From: an uncultured Chlorobiaceae bacterium
GTDB taxonomy: Bacteria > Bacteroidota > Chlorobiia > Chlorobiales > Chlorobiaceae
Direction of reading: 5' to 3'
NCBI GenBank assembly: GCA_903940125.1
Contig: CAJAJL010000021.1
Location: forward strand, 1-41,604
DNA length: 41,604 nt
The notes under the pieces are model-generated. The model was given only the letters and a program-made list of their open reading frames with translations. It made no database searches and was not told the DNA's origin. Positions 1 to 7,074 of the stretch are shown here, one piece after another. Numbering within the stretch: position 1 is the first letter of the stretch; each line of letters opens with the position of its first letter. Made by a program: the position numbers and the translations under genes.

Positions 1-461
1 AAATCTTCCTTCCCAAGGCTCTCGGAGAGCAGCTTTAATAGCTACAAACAAAACAATCTATTACCTTAGAAAACTGCACCATCCTATCGTATAATGAAGT
101 ATTAGTGTTTCACTTCAAACCATTAAATTCCGCGAATACCCGTGTTTTTTATGTGATGATAATTTATTTATTATTATGAATAATACTTATATAACACTTT
201 AACTGTAGAGCGACAAAACAAAGTTGTTTTCTGTATTTCCTGACTATTTCGTTACATTACTGCGATATAGTATCTTATTTTCCCCTTATTTTTTTATCAC
301 TAACTGCATTTCATGAATAAAGTCAGAAGTTTTAGATGATTTTTTATTTTGATCAATATTGATCTATTCCTTACTGAAATTTCAGGAACCAAACTATAAA
401 TCAAAGTATTTATTTATTTTCAATTATTTTGATTATAAACACAATATAAAATAATTTTATT
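1..461. other. AT-rich intergenic region, no gene seen
   Basis: No convincing coding frame was found on either strand. The stretch is very rich in A and T, especially after about 140. A short perfect inverted repeat (gctctc/gagagc) lies at 18-30, but no T-run follows it, so it is not a convincing terminator. The region presumably contains the promoter of the DUF805 gene that begins at 462, but I could not pick out reliable -35 and -10 boxes in such AT-rich sequence. Confidence 0.6.
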
Positions 462-1202
462 ATGTTTAAATCCGTTTTTTCATTTCAAGGAAGAATTAAC
501 AGAAGGGAATATTTTTTAAGCTTCATCATATTTTCTGCAGGTTTTATAATAATGCACAGTATTGTGGTGACTATTCTTGCTGATTATAATATTAATAATA
601 TAGCAGTATTCTGGATATCTTCTATTATATGTGCACCATTTGCTTTTTTTTATTTTGCTCAAGGGGCAAAAAGGTGCCATGATATAAGTATAAGTATGTG
701 GTGGCAATTAATGCCTTTTTTTGGACTTTTTTTAATACTGAAAAAGGGAGATTTGACACGCAATAAACATGGGAAAAATCCAACAAAATCACGAAGCAAT
801 AGAGATCAACACGATAGAGATAATAGTGATGATTATAAATCAAGTTCAAGGCAATCTGATAATCCATATATAGAAACAAGAAAATTACTAAAACAATCTA
901 AAATTACCGGCCTTATATCCGAAGATGAATACAACGAAAAAAATGCTTTATTGGATATACAGGAAAGAGAATACAAAGAGAAAAAAATTTTACTTATACG
1001 TCAGAAAGAAGTACATAAAACAGCGAAGCCAATTTTAGATAATTTGGATAAACTAGTAATAGACGGTGTATTCACACAAGCTGAATATGAGGAAAAGAAA
1101 AAAGAACTATACGATAGACTTACAAATGAATATAATAATTCCAAGCAGAGCAAAATCGGGGAAAATAATTTCACCAGAATATTTAATATTTTTAATAAAT
1201 AA
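462..1202 (+). CDS. DUF805 membrane protein with SHOCT-like C-terminal segments
   Basis: The N-terminal 110 residues match the DUF805 (YhaH-like) inner-membrane family. A GRINRREYF motif lies just inside the start, two to three hydrophobic segments follow (about 18-40, 48-68 and 80-94), and then come the AKRCHDI and NKHGKNP signatures typical of the family. The remaining ~135 residues are highly charged and probably cytoplasmic. They contain two short SHOCT-like helical hairpins (near residues 142-166 and 190-220), each with the pattern 'L...G.I....Y...K..L'. DUF805 proteins have no settled biochemical function. The gene is much more AT-rich than the operon downstream, with AAA/AAT/ATA codons dominating, which suggests recent acquisition. 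It stands alone, with no operon partner. Confidence 0.75.
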   Translation: MFKSVFSFQGRINRREYFLSFIIFSAGFIIMHSIVVTILADYNINNIAVFWISSIICAPFAFFYFAQGAKRCHDISISMWWQLMPFFGLFLILKKGDLTRNKHGKNPTKSRSNRDQHDRDNSDDYKSSSRQSDNPYIETRKLLKQSKITGLISEDEYNEKNALLDIQEREYKEKKILLIRQKEVHKTAKPILDNLDKLVIDGVFTQAEYEEKKKELYDRLTNEYNNSKQSKIGENNFTRIFNIFNK

Positions 1203-1263
1203 AAATCCTTATCTACATCTCTTTTATTCATTTTAGCCAATAGCCATGCTTATTTGTTGATAC

Positions 1264-1329
1264 AATAAGCGCTCTGCAATAAGTCCCTCCGCAAACCTTT
1301 CTGTAATTATTTTCTGTGAAGCGCTTATT
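1264..1329. repeat. 10-bp perfect inverted repeat with 46-nt spacer
   Basis: aataagcgct at 1264-1273 is the exact reverse complement of agcgcttatt at 1320-1329. It lies between the 3' end of the DUF805 gene and the 3' end of the HepT-like remnant. It could be a transcript hairpin or a scar of a mobile element; no flanking target duplication was noticed. Confidence 0.4.
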
Positions 1330-1349
1330 CTTTCAAGGTATCTAAAATT

Positions 1350-1700
1350 TTAACTCATAGAAGCTCTTTGCTGAGTTGTAATTTTGATAAGGTCATCACT
1401 TACTGTAAATATTAAATTGATGGAATCTACAACTTCATCAACATGCGATGAATATTCATGCGCAATCTCATTTTTTGATTCTCTAAGTTGCAGCCATTTT
1501 ATTTTATCTATAATTCCCAACTCTTCTAAGCCTGTTAAGGATATAGATAAATTTTTATTTCTTGACTTTTTTGGCAGACAAGATCGATATAGCTGGAAAT
1601 TTTTTTCACCTAATAAATCTTGAATTTTTGAAAACTTTAATATCAGCTGGTCTATAAACTTTCCCTGTACAAAAAGTATAGGACAAATCAGGGGATTTGT
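1350..1700 (-). pseudogene. HepT-like / nucleotidyltransferase-partner family protein, N-terminus missing
   Basis: The minus strand carries an open frame of 116 codons that has no ATG, GTG or TTG before the conserved region and is closed upstream by an in-frame TGA at 1701-1703. The translation shows the hallmarks of the small helical HepT-like family, which are partners of minimal nucleotidyltransferases in type VII toxin-antitoxin systems. These are a 'FIDQLILKFSKIQDLLGEK' block near residues 15-33, 'LEELGIID' near 58-65, and a 'WLQLRESKNEIAHEY' block near 69-83 that holds the conserved R...N.xxHEY motif. About 35 residues are missing compared with typical members, and no partner nucleotidyltransferase is nearby. 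I read it as a decayed or truncated gene. A non-canonical start (CTG or ATT near residue 4-5) cannot be excluded. It diverges from the kinase gene at 1740. Confidence 0.55.
1683..1700. promoter_or_regulatory. Palindrome upstream of the hybrid kinase gene
   Basis: acaaatc-aggg-gatttgt forms a perfect 7-bp inverted repeat about 40 bases before the kinase start. It could be an operator or a transcript hairpin. It also overlaps the 5' edge of the HepT-like remnant. The role is inferred from position only. Confidence 0.25.
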
Positions 1701-1739
1701 TCAATTGAGTGCCAGAGATTACATGATTTATTCGATCAT

Positions 1740-3884
1740 ATGAACGGCGTTAATTTCATAAAATCTTCAATTCGGCAAGGAACCCAGATTTCGCATTTTA
1801 ATATAATTGCGGGATCGATTATTGGCGCTACCGGACATTTCGGACTCTATTTTGTTTACAAATTTATTTTTCATATCAGGTGGGAAAATATGCCTGTCCG
1901 CCTGGTTGGTGTAGCACTTTGTATCGGTGTCCTTTTCAAAGTAAAATACCATAATTTTCTTGGGAAGTATTTTGTCTTTTACTGGCACACCATGCTCATT
2001 TATATGCTTCCTTTTATTATTACACTTTTTACTTTCAAGAATAATTTTGAAGAACCCTGGCTGACTTGGGAAATTTTTATGGTTTTTGTTCTTTTATCAT
2101 TTGTTCCCAATTTTTTTATGTTTCTGTTCGATTTAAGTATCGGCGTGGCTGCTGCATTTATAGCATTTCAATTTATACCTCCTTATTTCACCCTTGAACC
2201 ACAATTCAACATCGGACATTATTCCATTGTTGCTGTATTTTCCATTTTGGCCGGGTTTATGATCAGCTTAAGCAACCTGAAAGGCATTATAGCTATGGAA
2301 AATAATGCCGTATTACAGATTCTCGCATCAAGTATTGCTCACGAGATGCGAAATCCTTTAGCACAGGTGAAATTCAGTTTTGAAAAAATATTTGATGAAA
2401 TTCCAATCAAGCAGTCAAATACAATAATTGCACCTATATCACCTGAGAGTCTCAACCGGATTTATCTTAGTGTAGCACAAGGGAAAATGGCTGTTGCCCG
2501 AGGGGCGCAGATTATCGACATGATCCTCAGTGAAACGAGAAACAAGACGATAGATCCAAATAATTTCAGTTATTTCTCCTGCTTTAGCATTACTCGCAAA
2601 GCACTTGACGAATATGGTTATGAATCAGATAATGAACGGCAAAAACTGACACTGGAGTATAATGAAGACTTTTTTATAAACGTTGATGAGACTTTATATC
2701 TCTTTGTTCTTTTCAATCTTATTATCAATGCTTTTTATTTTATGAAGCCATATCCGGATGCCCGGATTTCTGTCCGTCTTCAGAAAGGAACCTCGCTAAA
2801 CAGGGTCTATGTGAGAGATACAGGGCCGGGTATACCTGCAGCAAACCTTGGAAGGCTTTTTGATGCCTATTTTACATCAGGTAAAAAAGGAGGAACCGGG
2901 CTGGGTCTTTCATATTGTAAAAGGGTTATGCGAGCTTTTAAAGGTGATATTGTATGCCAGTCGGTACAGGGCAGGTATACCGAATTTATGCTTACTTTTC
3001 CTGTTGTCATTGACAAGTCAATTGCTGAATACAGAACAAAGATAATTGCAGATCATCTTGAGGTTTTCCGTGACAAACGGATTCTCCTGATTGACGATAA
3101 GGTTGATGATAGAAAGCAGGTGATAAATTATCTGAAACCATTTCATGCAGATATCGACGAAGCAAGTAACGGACTTGAAGCAGTAGAAATGGTAAAGCGA
3201 CACCATTATGATGCTCTGTTGATGAACTTGAATATGCCTGTTCTGAATGGCTATGAAGCAACCGAAGCAATACGGGCCGGCAAAGCTGGAATCTTATCCA
3301 TCGATATTCCGATTATTGGCCATACTGCGGAACCTCTTTATATAGCTCGCGCCAAAACAGAAAAAGTGGGAATGCAGGGATTTATTACAAAGCCTGTCCA
3401 GGAATTTGAACTGATCAAAAGTATTGCGTCGATATTAAACATCAAATATTTCAACAGTGCATTAGCTTTTTCAGGTCTGACCGTCATGCTTGTTGACGAC
3501 ACAAAGGTCATAAGGTTGTCACTCCGCTGGTTGCTTGAAAAATTTAACATCAACGTTATTGAAGCTGGCAATGGAGAAGAGGCCCTTAAGCTGTTGAGGG
3601 ATAACAACAAGGCGTGCGACCTTGTTCTGATGGATATTCAGATGCCTGTACTTGACGGTCTCGAGACAACCCGAAGAATTCGCGATGATCACCGTTTTGG
3701 GTTCAGAGATATTCCTATTATTGGTCTCAGCGGAGAATCGGATGAAAAAGAAATCTCCAAAGCATTTGACGCAGGAATGAATGATTATCTGGTTAAACCC
3801 ATTGATAACACGTTACTGATAAGAAAAATCTGGCAGTGGACAAGGATTCGAAATAATGATATTTCAGATAGTGTGGCAATGTGA
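1740..3884 (+). CDS. CqsS-like hybrid sensor histidine kinase with two receiver domains
   Basis: This 714-residue protein has about six membrane-spanning helices (residues ~22-180), a HisKA domain with HEMRNP (phospho-His201), a HATPase domain (N-box around 326-330, DTGPGI at 360-365, GGTGLGL at 384-390) and two receiver domains (~446-562 and ~580-705). The membrane module and kinase core resemble the Vibrio CqsS/Legionella LqsS sensors of alpha-hydroxyketone autoinducers. Shared features are the absence of a periplasmic loop domain, 'IAHEMRNPL', 'NAFYF..K', and the spacing of 'GLGLSYCKRVM.AF.G'. The first receiver reads LMNLNMP, with Asn496 in the phospho-acceptor position; the second has the normal LMDIQMP (Asp632). 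No cqsA-like synthase or response regulator gene is in the window. The ligand is unknown; the CqsS relation is inferred from recalled sequences. Confidence 0.8.
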   Translation: MNGVNFIKSSIRQGTQISHFNIIAGSIIGATGHFGLYFVYKFIFHIRWENMPVRLVGVALCIGVLFKVKYHNFLGKYFVFYWHTMLIYMLPFIITLFTFKNNFEEPWLTWEIFMVFVLLSFVPNFFMFLFDLSIGVAAAFIAFQFIPPYFTLEPQFNIGHYSIVAVFSILAGFMISLSNLKGIIAMENNAVLQILASSIAHEMRNPLAQVKFSFEKIFDEIPIKQSNTIIAPISPESLNRIYLSVAQGKMAVARGAQIIDMILSETRNKTIDPNNFSYFSCFSITRKALDEYGYESDNERQKLTLEYNEDFFINVDETLYLFVLFNLIINAFYFMKPYPDARISVRLQKGTSLNRVYVRDTGPGIPAANLGRLFDAYFTSGKKGGTGLGLSYCKRVMRAFKGDIVCQSVQGRYTEFMLTFPVVIDKSIAEYRTKIIADHLEVFRDKRILLIDDKVDDRKQVINYLKPFHADIDEASNGLEAVEMVKRHHYDALLMNLNMPVLNGYEATEAIRAGKAGILSIDIPIIGHTAEPLYIARAKTEKVGMQGFITKPVQEFELIKSIASILNIKYFNSALAFSGLTVMLVDDTKVIRLSLRWLLEKFNINVIEAGNGEEALKLLRDNNKACDLVLMDIQMPVLDGLETTRRIRDDHRFGFRDIPIIGLSGESDEKEISKAFDAGMNDYLVKPIDNTLLIRKIWQWTRIRNNDISDSVAM

Positions 3885-4457
3885 TGGTCAGGTATTCTCG
3901 TCGGAAACGCTCTCTGAGAAGCTGTTCATCCCGAACATAGCATTGAATGGTTAAGTGCGCCCAGTATAGGAGATCGGGATTTTCGACTATCTGGCTACCC
4001 TGACTGTGCTACAGATAAGATGATGTCGCGATCAACGGCCGGATTTTTCACATCGAATCAACTACCCTAAGCCGAGCTAAGGGATATGAGTATATTTTTA
4101 GGTGTGGGAATACGCAAATCGGGGCGTTGCGGTTGATTTATGATTGTTTTGTAACCGTTTCCGAAATCTCTCATTATTTTGTTGATATTTTCTTCGAGAG
4201 ATTATACGAAGCCGTTGAAGCGTGTGGCTGCAATGAGTTAATTGCAGGTTGTGGCGCGGGTGGTGTCGGAGGGACGAAAAAAACTTTATATTATTGTACT
4301 GCTTAAGGTAATACAATGCTCTTTTTTCTTACCTTCATGGTGTTTTTTTAGAGCGTGTTTGTGAATTTTGTGTAAACAAATACTATCAGCCGATATATAA
4401 ATATCCACTTAAAGATTTTTAAAATATTAGTTTATAGCGATTCAACCAATATCTTTC
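3885..4457. other. 573-nt non-coding stretch between the kinase gene and ilvN
   Basis: No intact gene is visible. An open frame without a start at 3918-4070 (+) encodes 50 residues and may be a remnant (see findings). Two inverted repeats are present: aatctctc/gagagatt (4165-4172 and 4196-4203) and aaggtaa/ttacctt (4305-4311 and 4329-4335). Neither is followed by a convincing T-run. The last ~100 bases probably contain the promoter for the ilv-leu operon. No leader peptide rich in Leu, Ile or Val codons and no T-box was recognised. Confidence 0.5.
4359..4386 (+). promoter_or_regulatory. Possible promoter of the ilvN-cimA operon
   Basis: TTGTGA (4359-4364), a 16-bp spacer and TACTAT (4381-4386) resemble a sigma-70-type promoter about 70 bases before the ilvN start. 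This is a weak match in AT-rich DNA and is based on consensus only. Confidence 0.25.
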
Positions 4458-4934
4458 ATGAAACACATCATATCAGTACTCGTTGAAAACAAGTTCGGAA
4501 CCCTCAACAGGGTTGCTACGATGTTCAGCGCCCGGGGTTTTAATCTTTCAAGTATTTCCATTGGCGAAACGGAGGATCCCGAAATCTCACGCATGACTAT
4601 TGTTACCTGTGCTGACGACCAGATCATCAATCAGGTTATAAAGCAGTTGAACAGACTTATTGATACTATTAAAGTTACTGATCTGACAAATCAGCCTCAT
4701 GTTGAGCGGGAACTGCTTCTTATGACTTTAAAACTCAGCAAGACGCAACAGCATGAGATTTTCGAACTTATCAATGTTTTTAAAGGAAAAGTCGTGGATA
4801 TAAAACAAAAATCCATTACTATTGAGGTCATCGGTTCACCGGATAAGATCAACACAACTATTGATATCTTCAAGCCCTACGGAATAAAGGAGTTAGCCCG
4901 TTCCGGCGCTGTAGCAATACACCGTGGAGAGTGA
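4458..4934 (+). CDS. ilvN: Acetolactate synthase small (regulatory) subunit
   Basis: This 158-residue protein has the usual length and architecture of IlvN/IlvH: an N-terminal ACT domain (residues 2-76, 'HIISVLVENKFGTLNRV' and the 'RGFNLSSISIG' loop) and a C-terminal regulatory domain. It binds valine-type effectors and stimulates the catalytic subunit IlvB, which makes acetolactate and acetohydroxybutyrate, the first common step to valine, leucine and isoleucine. It is the first gene of a seven-gene operon. Unusually, ilvB is not next to it; upstream is non-coding DNA and a sensor kinase, so the catalytic subunit must be encoded elsewhere. Confidence 0.95.
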   Translation: MKHIISVLVENKFGTLNRVATMFSARGFNLSSISIGETEDPEISRMTIVTCADDQIINQVIKQLNRLIDTIKVTDLTNQPHVERELLLMTLKLSKTQQHEIFELINVFKGKVVDIKQKSITIEVIGSPDKINTTIDIFKPYGIKELARSGAVAIHRGE

Positions 4935-4973
4935 CACCATTTTACTGTATTATCAATCAAAATCATTTCACTG

Positions 4974-5966
4974 ATGAATGTTTATTACGATAAGGATGCC
5001 GATCTGGGTTATCTCCAGGGAAAGAATATTGCAATACTCGGTTACGGCAGCCAGGGCCATGCCCACGCTCTTAACCTGAAGGATAGCGGCTTGAATGTCC
5101 GAGTCGGTCTTCGCTCAGAGAGTTCTTCGTCCGACAAAGCAAGAGAGGCCGGACTGCAGGTAGATACCGTTGCCGAAGCAGTTAAATGGGCAGACATCGT
5201 GATGGTGCTGCTTCCTGACCAGAACCAGAAGGCAATCTATGATGCTGAAATTGCTCCGAACCTTGTACCGGGAAATACCCTTGCTTTTGCTCATGGCTTC
5301 AATATCCATTACAAACAGATCATTCCGTCGGAGACGATCAACGTTATCATGATTGCTCCTAAAAGCCCAGGGCACCTTGTGCGCCGCACCTTTACCCAGG
5401 GCAATGGTGTCCCCTGCCTTATCGCAGTACATCAGGATGCTACAGGAGAAGCAAAACATCAGGCTCTTGCATGGGCTAAAGCTCTTGGCGGTACGAAAGC
5501 CGGTGTCATTGAGACATCAATCAAGAATGAAACTGAAACCGATCTCTTCGGAGAACAGGCAGTACTCTGCGGTGGTTCAGCCGAGCTTATCAAGGCTGGA
5601 TTTGAAACCCTTGTTGAGGCCGGTTACCCTGAAGAACTTGCCTATTTTGAATGTATGCACGAGTTGAAGCTGATTGTCGATCTGTATTATGAAGGCGGCC
5701 TGTCGAGAATGAACTATTCGGTGAGCGATACAGCTGAGTACGGCGGCATGACCCGTGGACCGCGCCTTATTACTCCTGCAGTAAAGGCTGAAATGAAAAA
5801 GATCCTTGAGGAGGTCCAGGATGGCCGTTTTGCCAAGGAGTTCATAGATGAGTGCAACGGCGGCTACAAACAACTTAACAAGCTCAGAGAGGAAAACCGT
5901 AACCATTCAATTGAAACGGTAGGGGCAAAGCTTCGGAATATGATGAGCTGGCTGATTAAAAAATAA
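4974..5966 (+). CDS. ilvC: Ketol-acid reductoisomerase (class I)
   Basis: This 330-residue enzyme catalyses the Mg2+- and NADPH-dependent isomeroreduction of acetolactate or acetohydroxybutyrate, the second shared step of branched-chain amino acid synthesis. The Rossmann fingerprint [17 protein letters not shown] lies at residues 23-39, followed by 'VGLR.SS', the usual phosphate-binding loop. The class I C-terminal knotted domain contains the metal-site motifs '[12 protein letters not shown]' (~190-201) and '[12 protein letters not shown]' (~226-237). Length is standard for the short class I form. It begins 39 bases after ilvN and ends 16 bases before leuB. Confidence 0.97.
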   Translation: MNVYYDKDADLGYLQGKNIAILGYGSQGHAHALNLKDSGLNVRVGLRSESSSSDKAREAGLQVDTVAEAVKWADIVMVLLPDQNQKAIYDAEIAPNLVPGNTLAFAHGFNIHYKQIIPSETINVIMIAPKSPGHLVRRTFTQGNGVPCLIAVHQDATGEAKHQALAWAKALGGTKAGVIETSIKNETETDLFGEQAVLCGGSAELIKAGFETLVEAGYPEELAYFECMHELKLIVDLYYEGGLSRMNYSVSDTAEYGGMTRGPRLITPAVKAEMKKILEEVQDGRFAKEFIDECNGGYKQLNKLREENRNHSIETVGAKLRNMMSWLIKK

Positions 5967-5982
5967 CCGACCCGAAAGCGCA

Positions 5983-7041
5983 ATGTACAAGATTGTATCA
6001 ATACCGGGTGACGGTATCGGCCCGGAAGTAGTTGCCGGAGCTGTTTCAGTACTGGAGCAGCTCTCAAAAAAACACTGCTTTGAAATAGAGATTGAGGAGC
6101 ATCCATTCGGCGGTGCTTCTTATGACCTCCACGGTGAAATGCTCACACTGGCTACGCTGGAGGCTTGCAAAAACTGTGATGCTGTTTTGCTTGGCGCTGT
6201 CGGCGGCCCGAAATGGGAAAAACTTCCTCATGAACATAAACCGGAAGCCGCACTTCTTAAAATCCGTAAAGAACTTGAACTGTTTGCCAACCTCAGACCA
6301 GCCAAAGTATATGATGCATTGCTCGGAGCATCTTCTCTCAAGGCTGACGTGGTTCGCGGCACTGATTTTCTTGTTTTCCGTGAATTGACCGGCGGTATTT
6401 ATTTTGGCCATCCGCGTGGATTCGATGAAAACAAAGGCTGGAATACCATGGTCTATGAACGCTATGAGGTTGAGCGTATTGCTCGCCTGGCGTTTGAAGC
6501 TGCGCGGAAACGCGACAAAAAAGTCATTTCAATCGACAAGGCAAACGTTCTTGAAGTCTCGCAGTTCTGGAGAAATGTGGTTCACGAGGTTCACAAGGAT
6601 TTTCCGGATATTGTGCTGAGCGATATGTATGTTGACAATGCCGCCATGCAGATTGTACGGAATCCGAAACAGTTTGACGTCATTGTTACCAGCAATCTTT
6701 TTGGTGATATTTTGAGCGACATTGCGGGGATGATAACCGGAAGCCTTGGTATGCTGCCGTCAGCAAGCATTGGCAAAAAACATGCTTTGTATGAGCCTAT
6801 ACATGGCAGTGCTCCTGATATTGCAGGACAGAACAAGGCAAACCCAATTGCTACGATTGCATCAGTTGCCATGATGTTCGACTATAGTTTCTCTTTACCG
6901 GGGATTGCCACCGAGATCTATCAGGCAATTGAGGCAACACTTGCTTCAGGCCTTCGTACAGCGGATATCGCAAATCCCGGAGAGAATACTGTTTCAACAA
7001 CAGTTATGACAGAGGCAATTGTCAGGCATCTGGGCGCTTGA
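5983..7041 (+). CDS. leuB: 3-isopropylmalate dehydrogenase
   Basis: This 352-residue NAD-dependent decarboxylating dehydrogenase oxidises 3-isopropylmalate to 2-ketoisocaproate in leucine synthesis. In citramalate-using organisms the same enzyme can also serve 3-methylmalate on the way to 2-ketobutyrate. Family signatures are visible: PGDGIGPEV near the start, 'LLGAVGGPKW' (~69-78), the substrate-binding RxxxxxxANLRP region (~96-106), 'RELTGGIYFG' (~130-139), the metal ligands in 'NLFGDILSDIAG', and 'PIHGSAPDIAGQ' (~271-282). It is tightly coupled to ilvC and leuA within the operon. Confidence 0.97.
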   Translation: MYKIVSIPGDGIGPEVVAGAVSVLEQLSKKHCFEIEIEEHPFGGASYDLHGEMLTLATLEACKNCDAVLLGAVGGPKWEKLPHEHKPEAALLKIRKELELFANLRPAKVYDALLGASSLKADVVRGTDFLVFRELTGGIYFGHPRGFDENKGWNTMVYERYEVERIARLAFEAARKRDKKVISIDKANVLEVSQFWRNVVHEVHKDFPDIVLSDMYVDNAAMQIVRNPKQFDVIVTSNLFGDILSDIAGMITGSLGMLPSASIGKKHALYEPIHGSAPDIAGQNKANPIATIASVAMMFDYSFSLPGIATEIYQAIEATLASGLRTADIANPGENTVSTTVMTEAIVRHLGA

Positions 7042-7074
7042 TTAAATAAAGGCATAGAGGGGCGGGCAGATAAT

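Noticed and set aside
1384-1623. 79-codon plus-strand ORF upstream of the kinase
   Set aside because: Its translation is low-complexity and Ser-rich, and it lies antisense to the HepT-like frame, which has recognisable motifs; it is a shadow.
4098-4316. 72-codon minus-strand ORF in the ilvN upstream region
   Set aside because: No recognisable domain, odd His/Arg/Gln-rich composition and no ribosome site; probably a chance frame.
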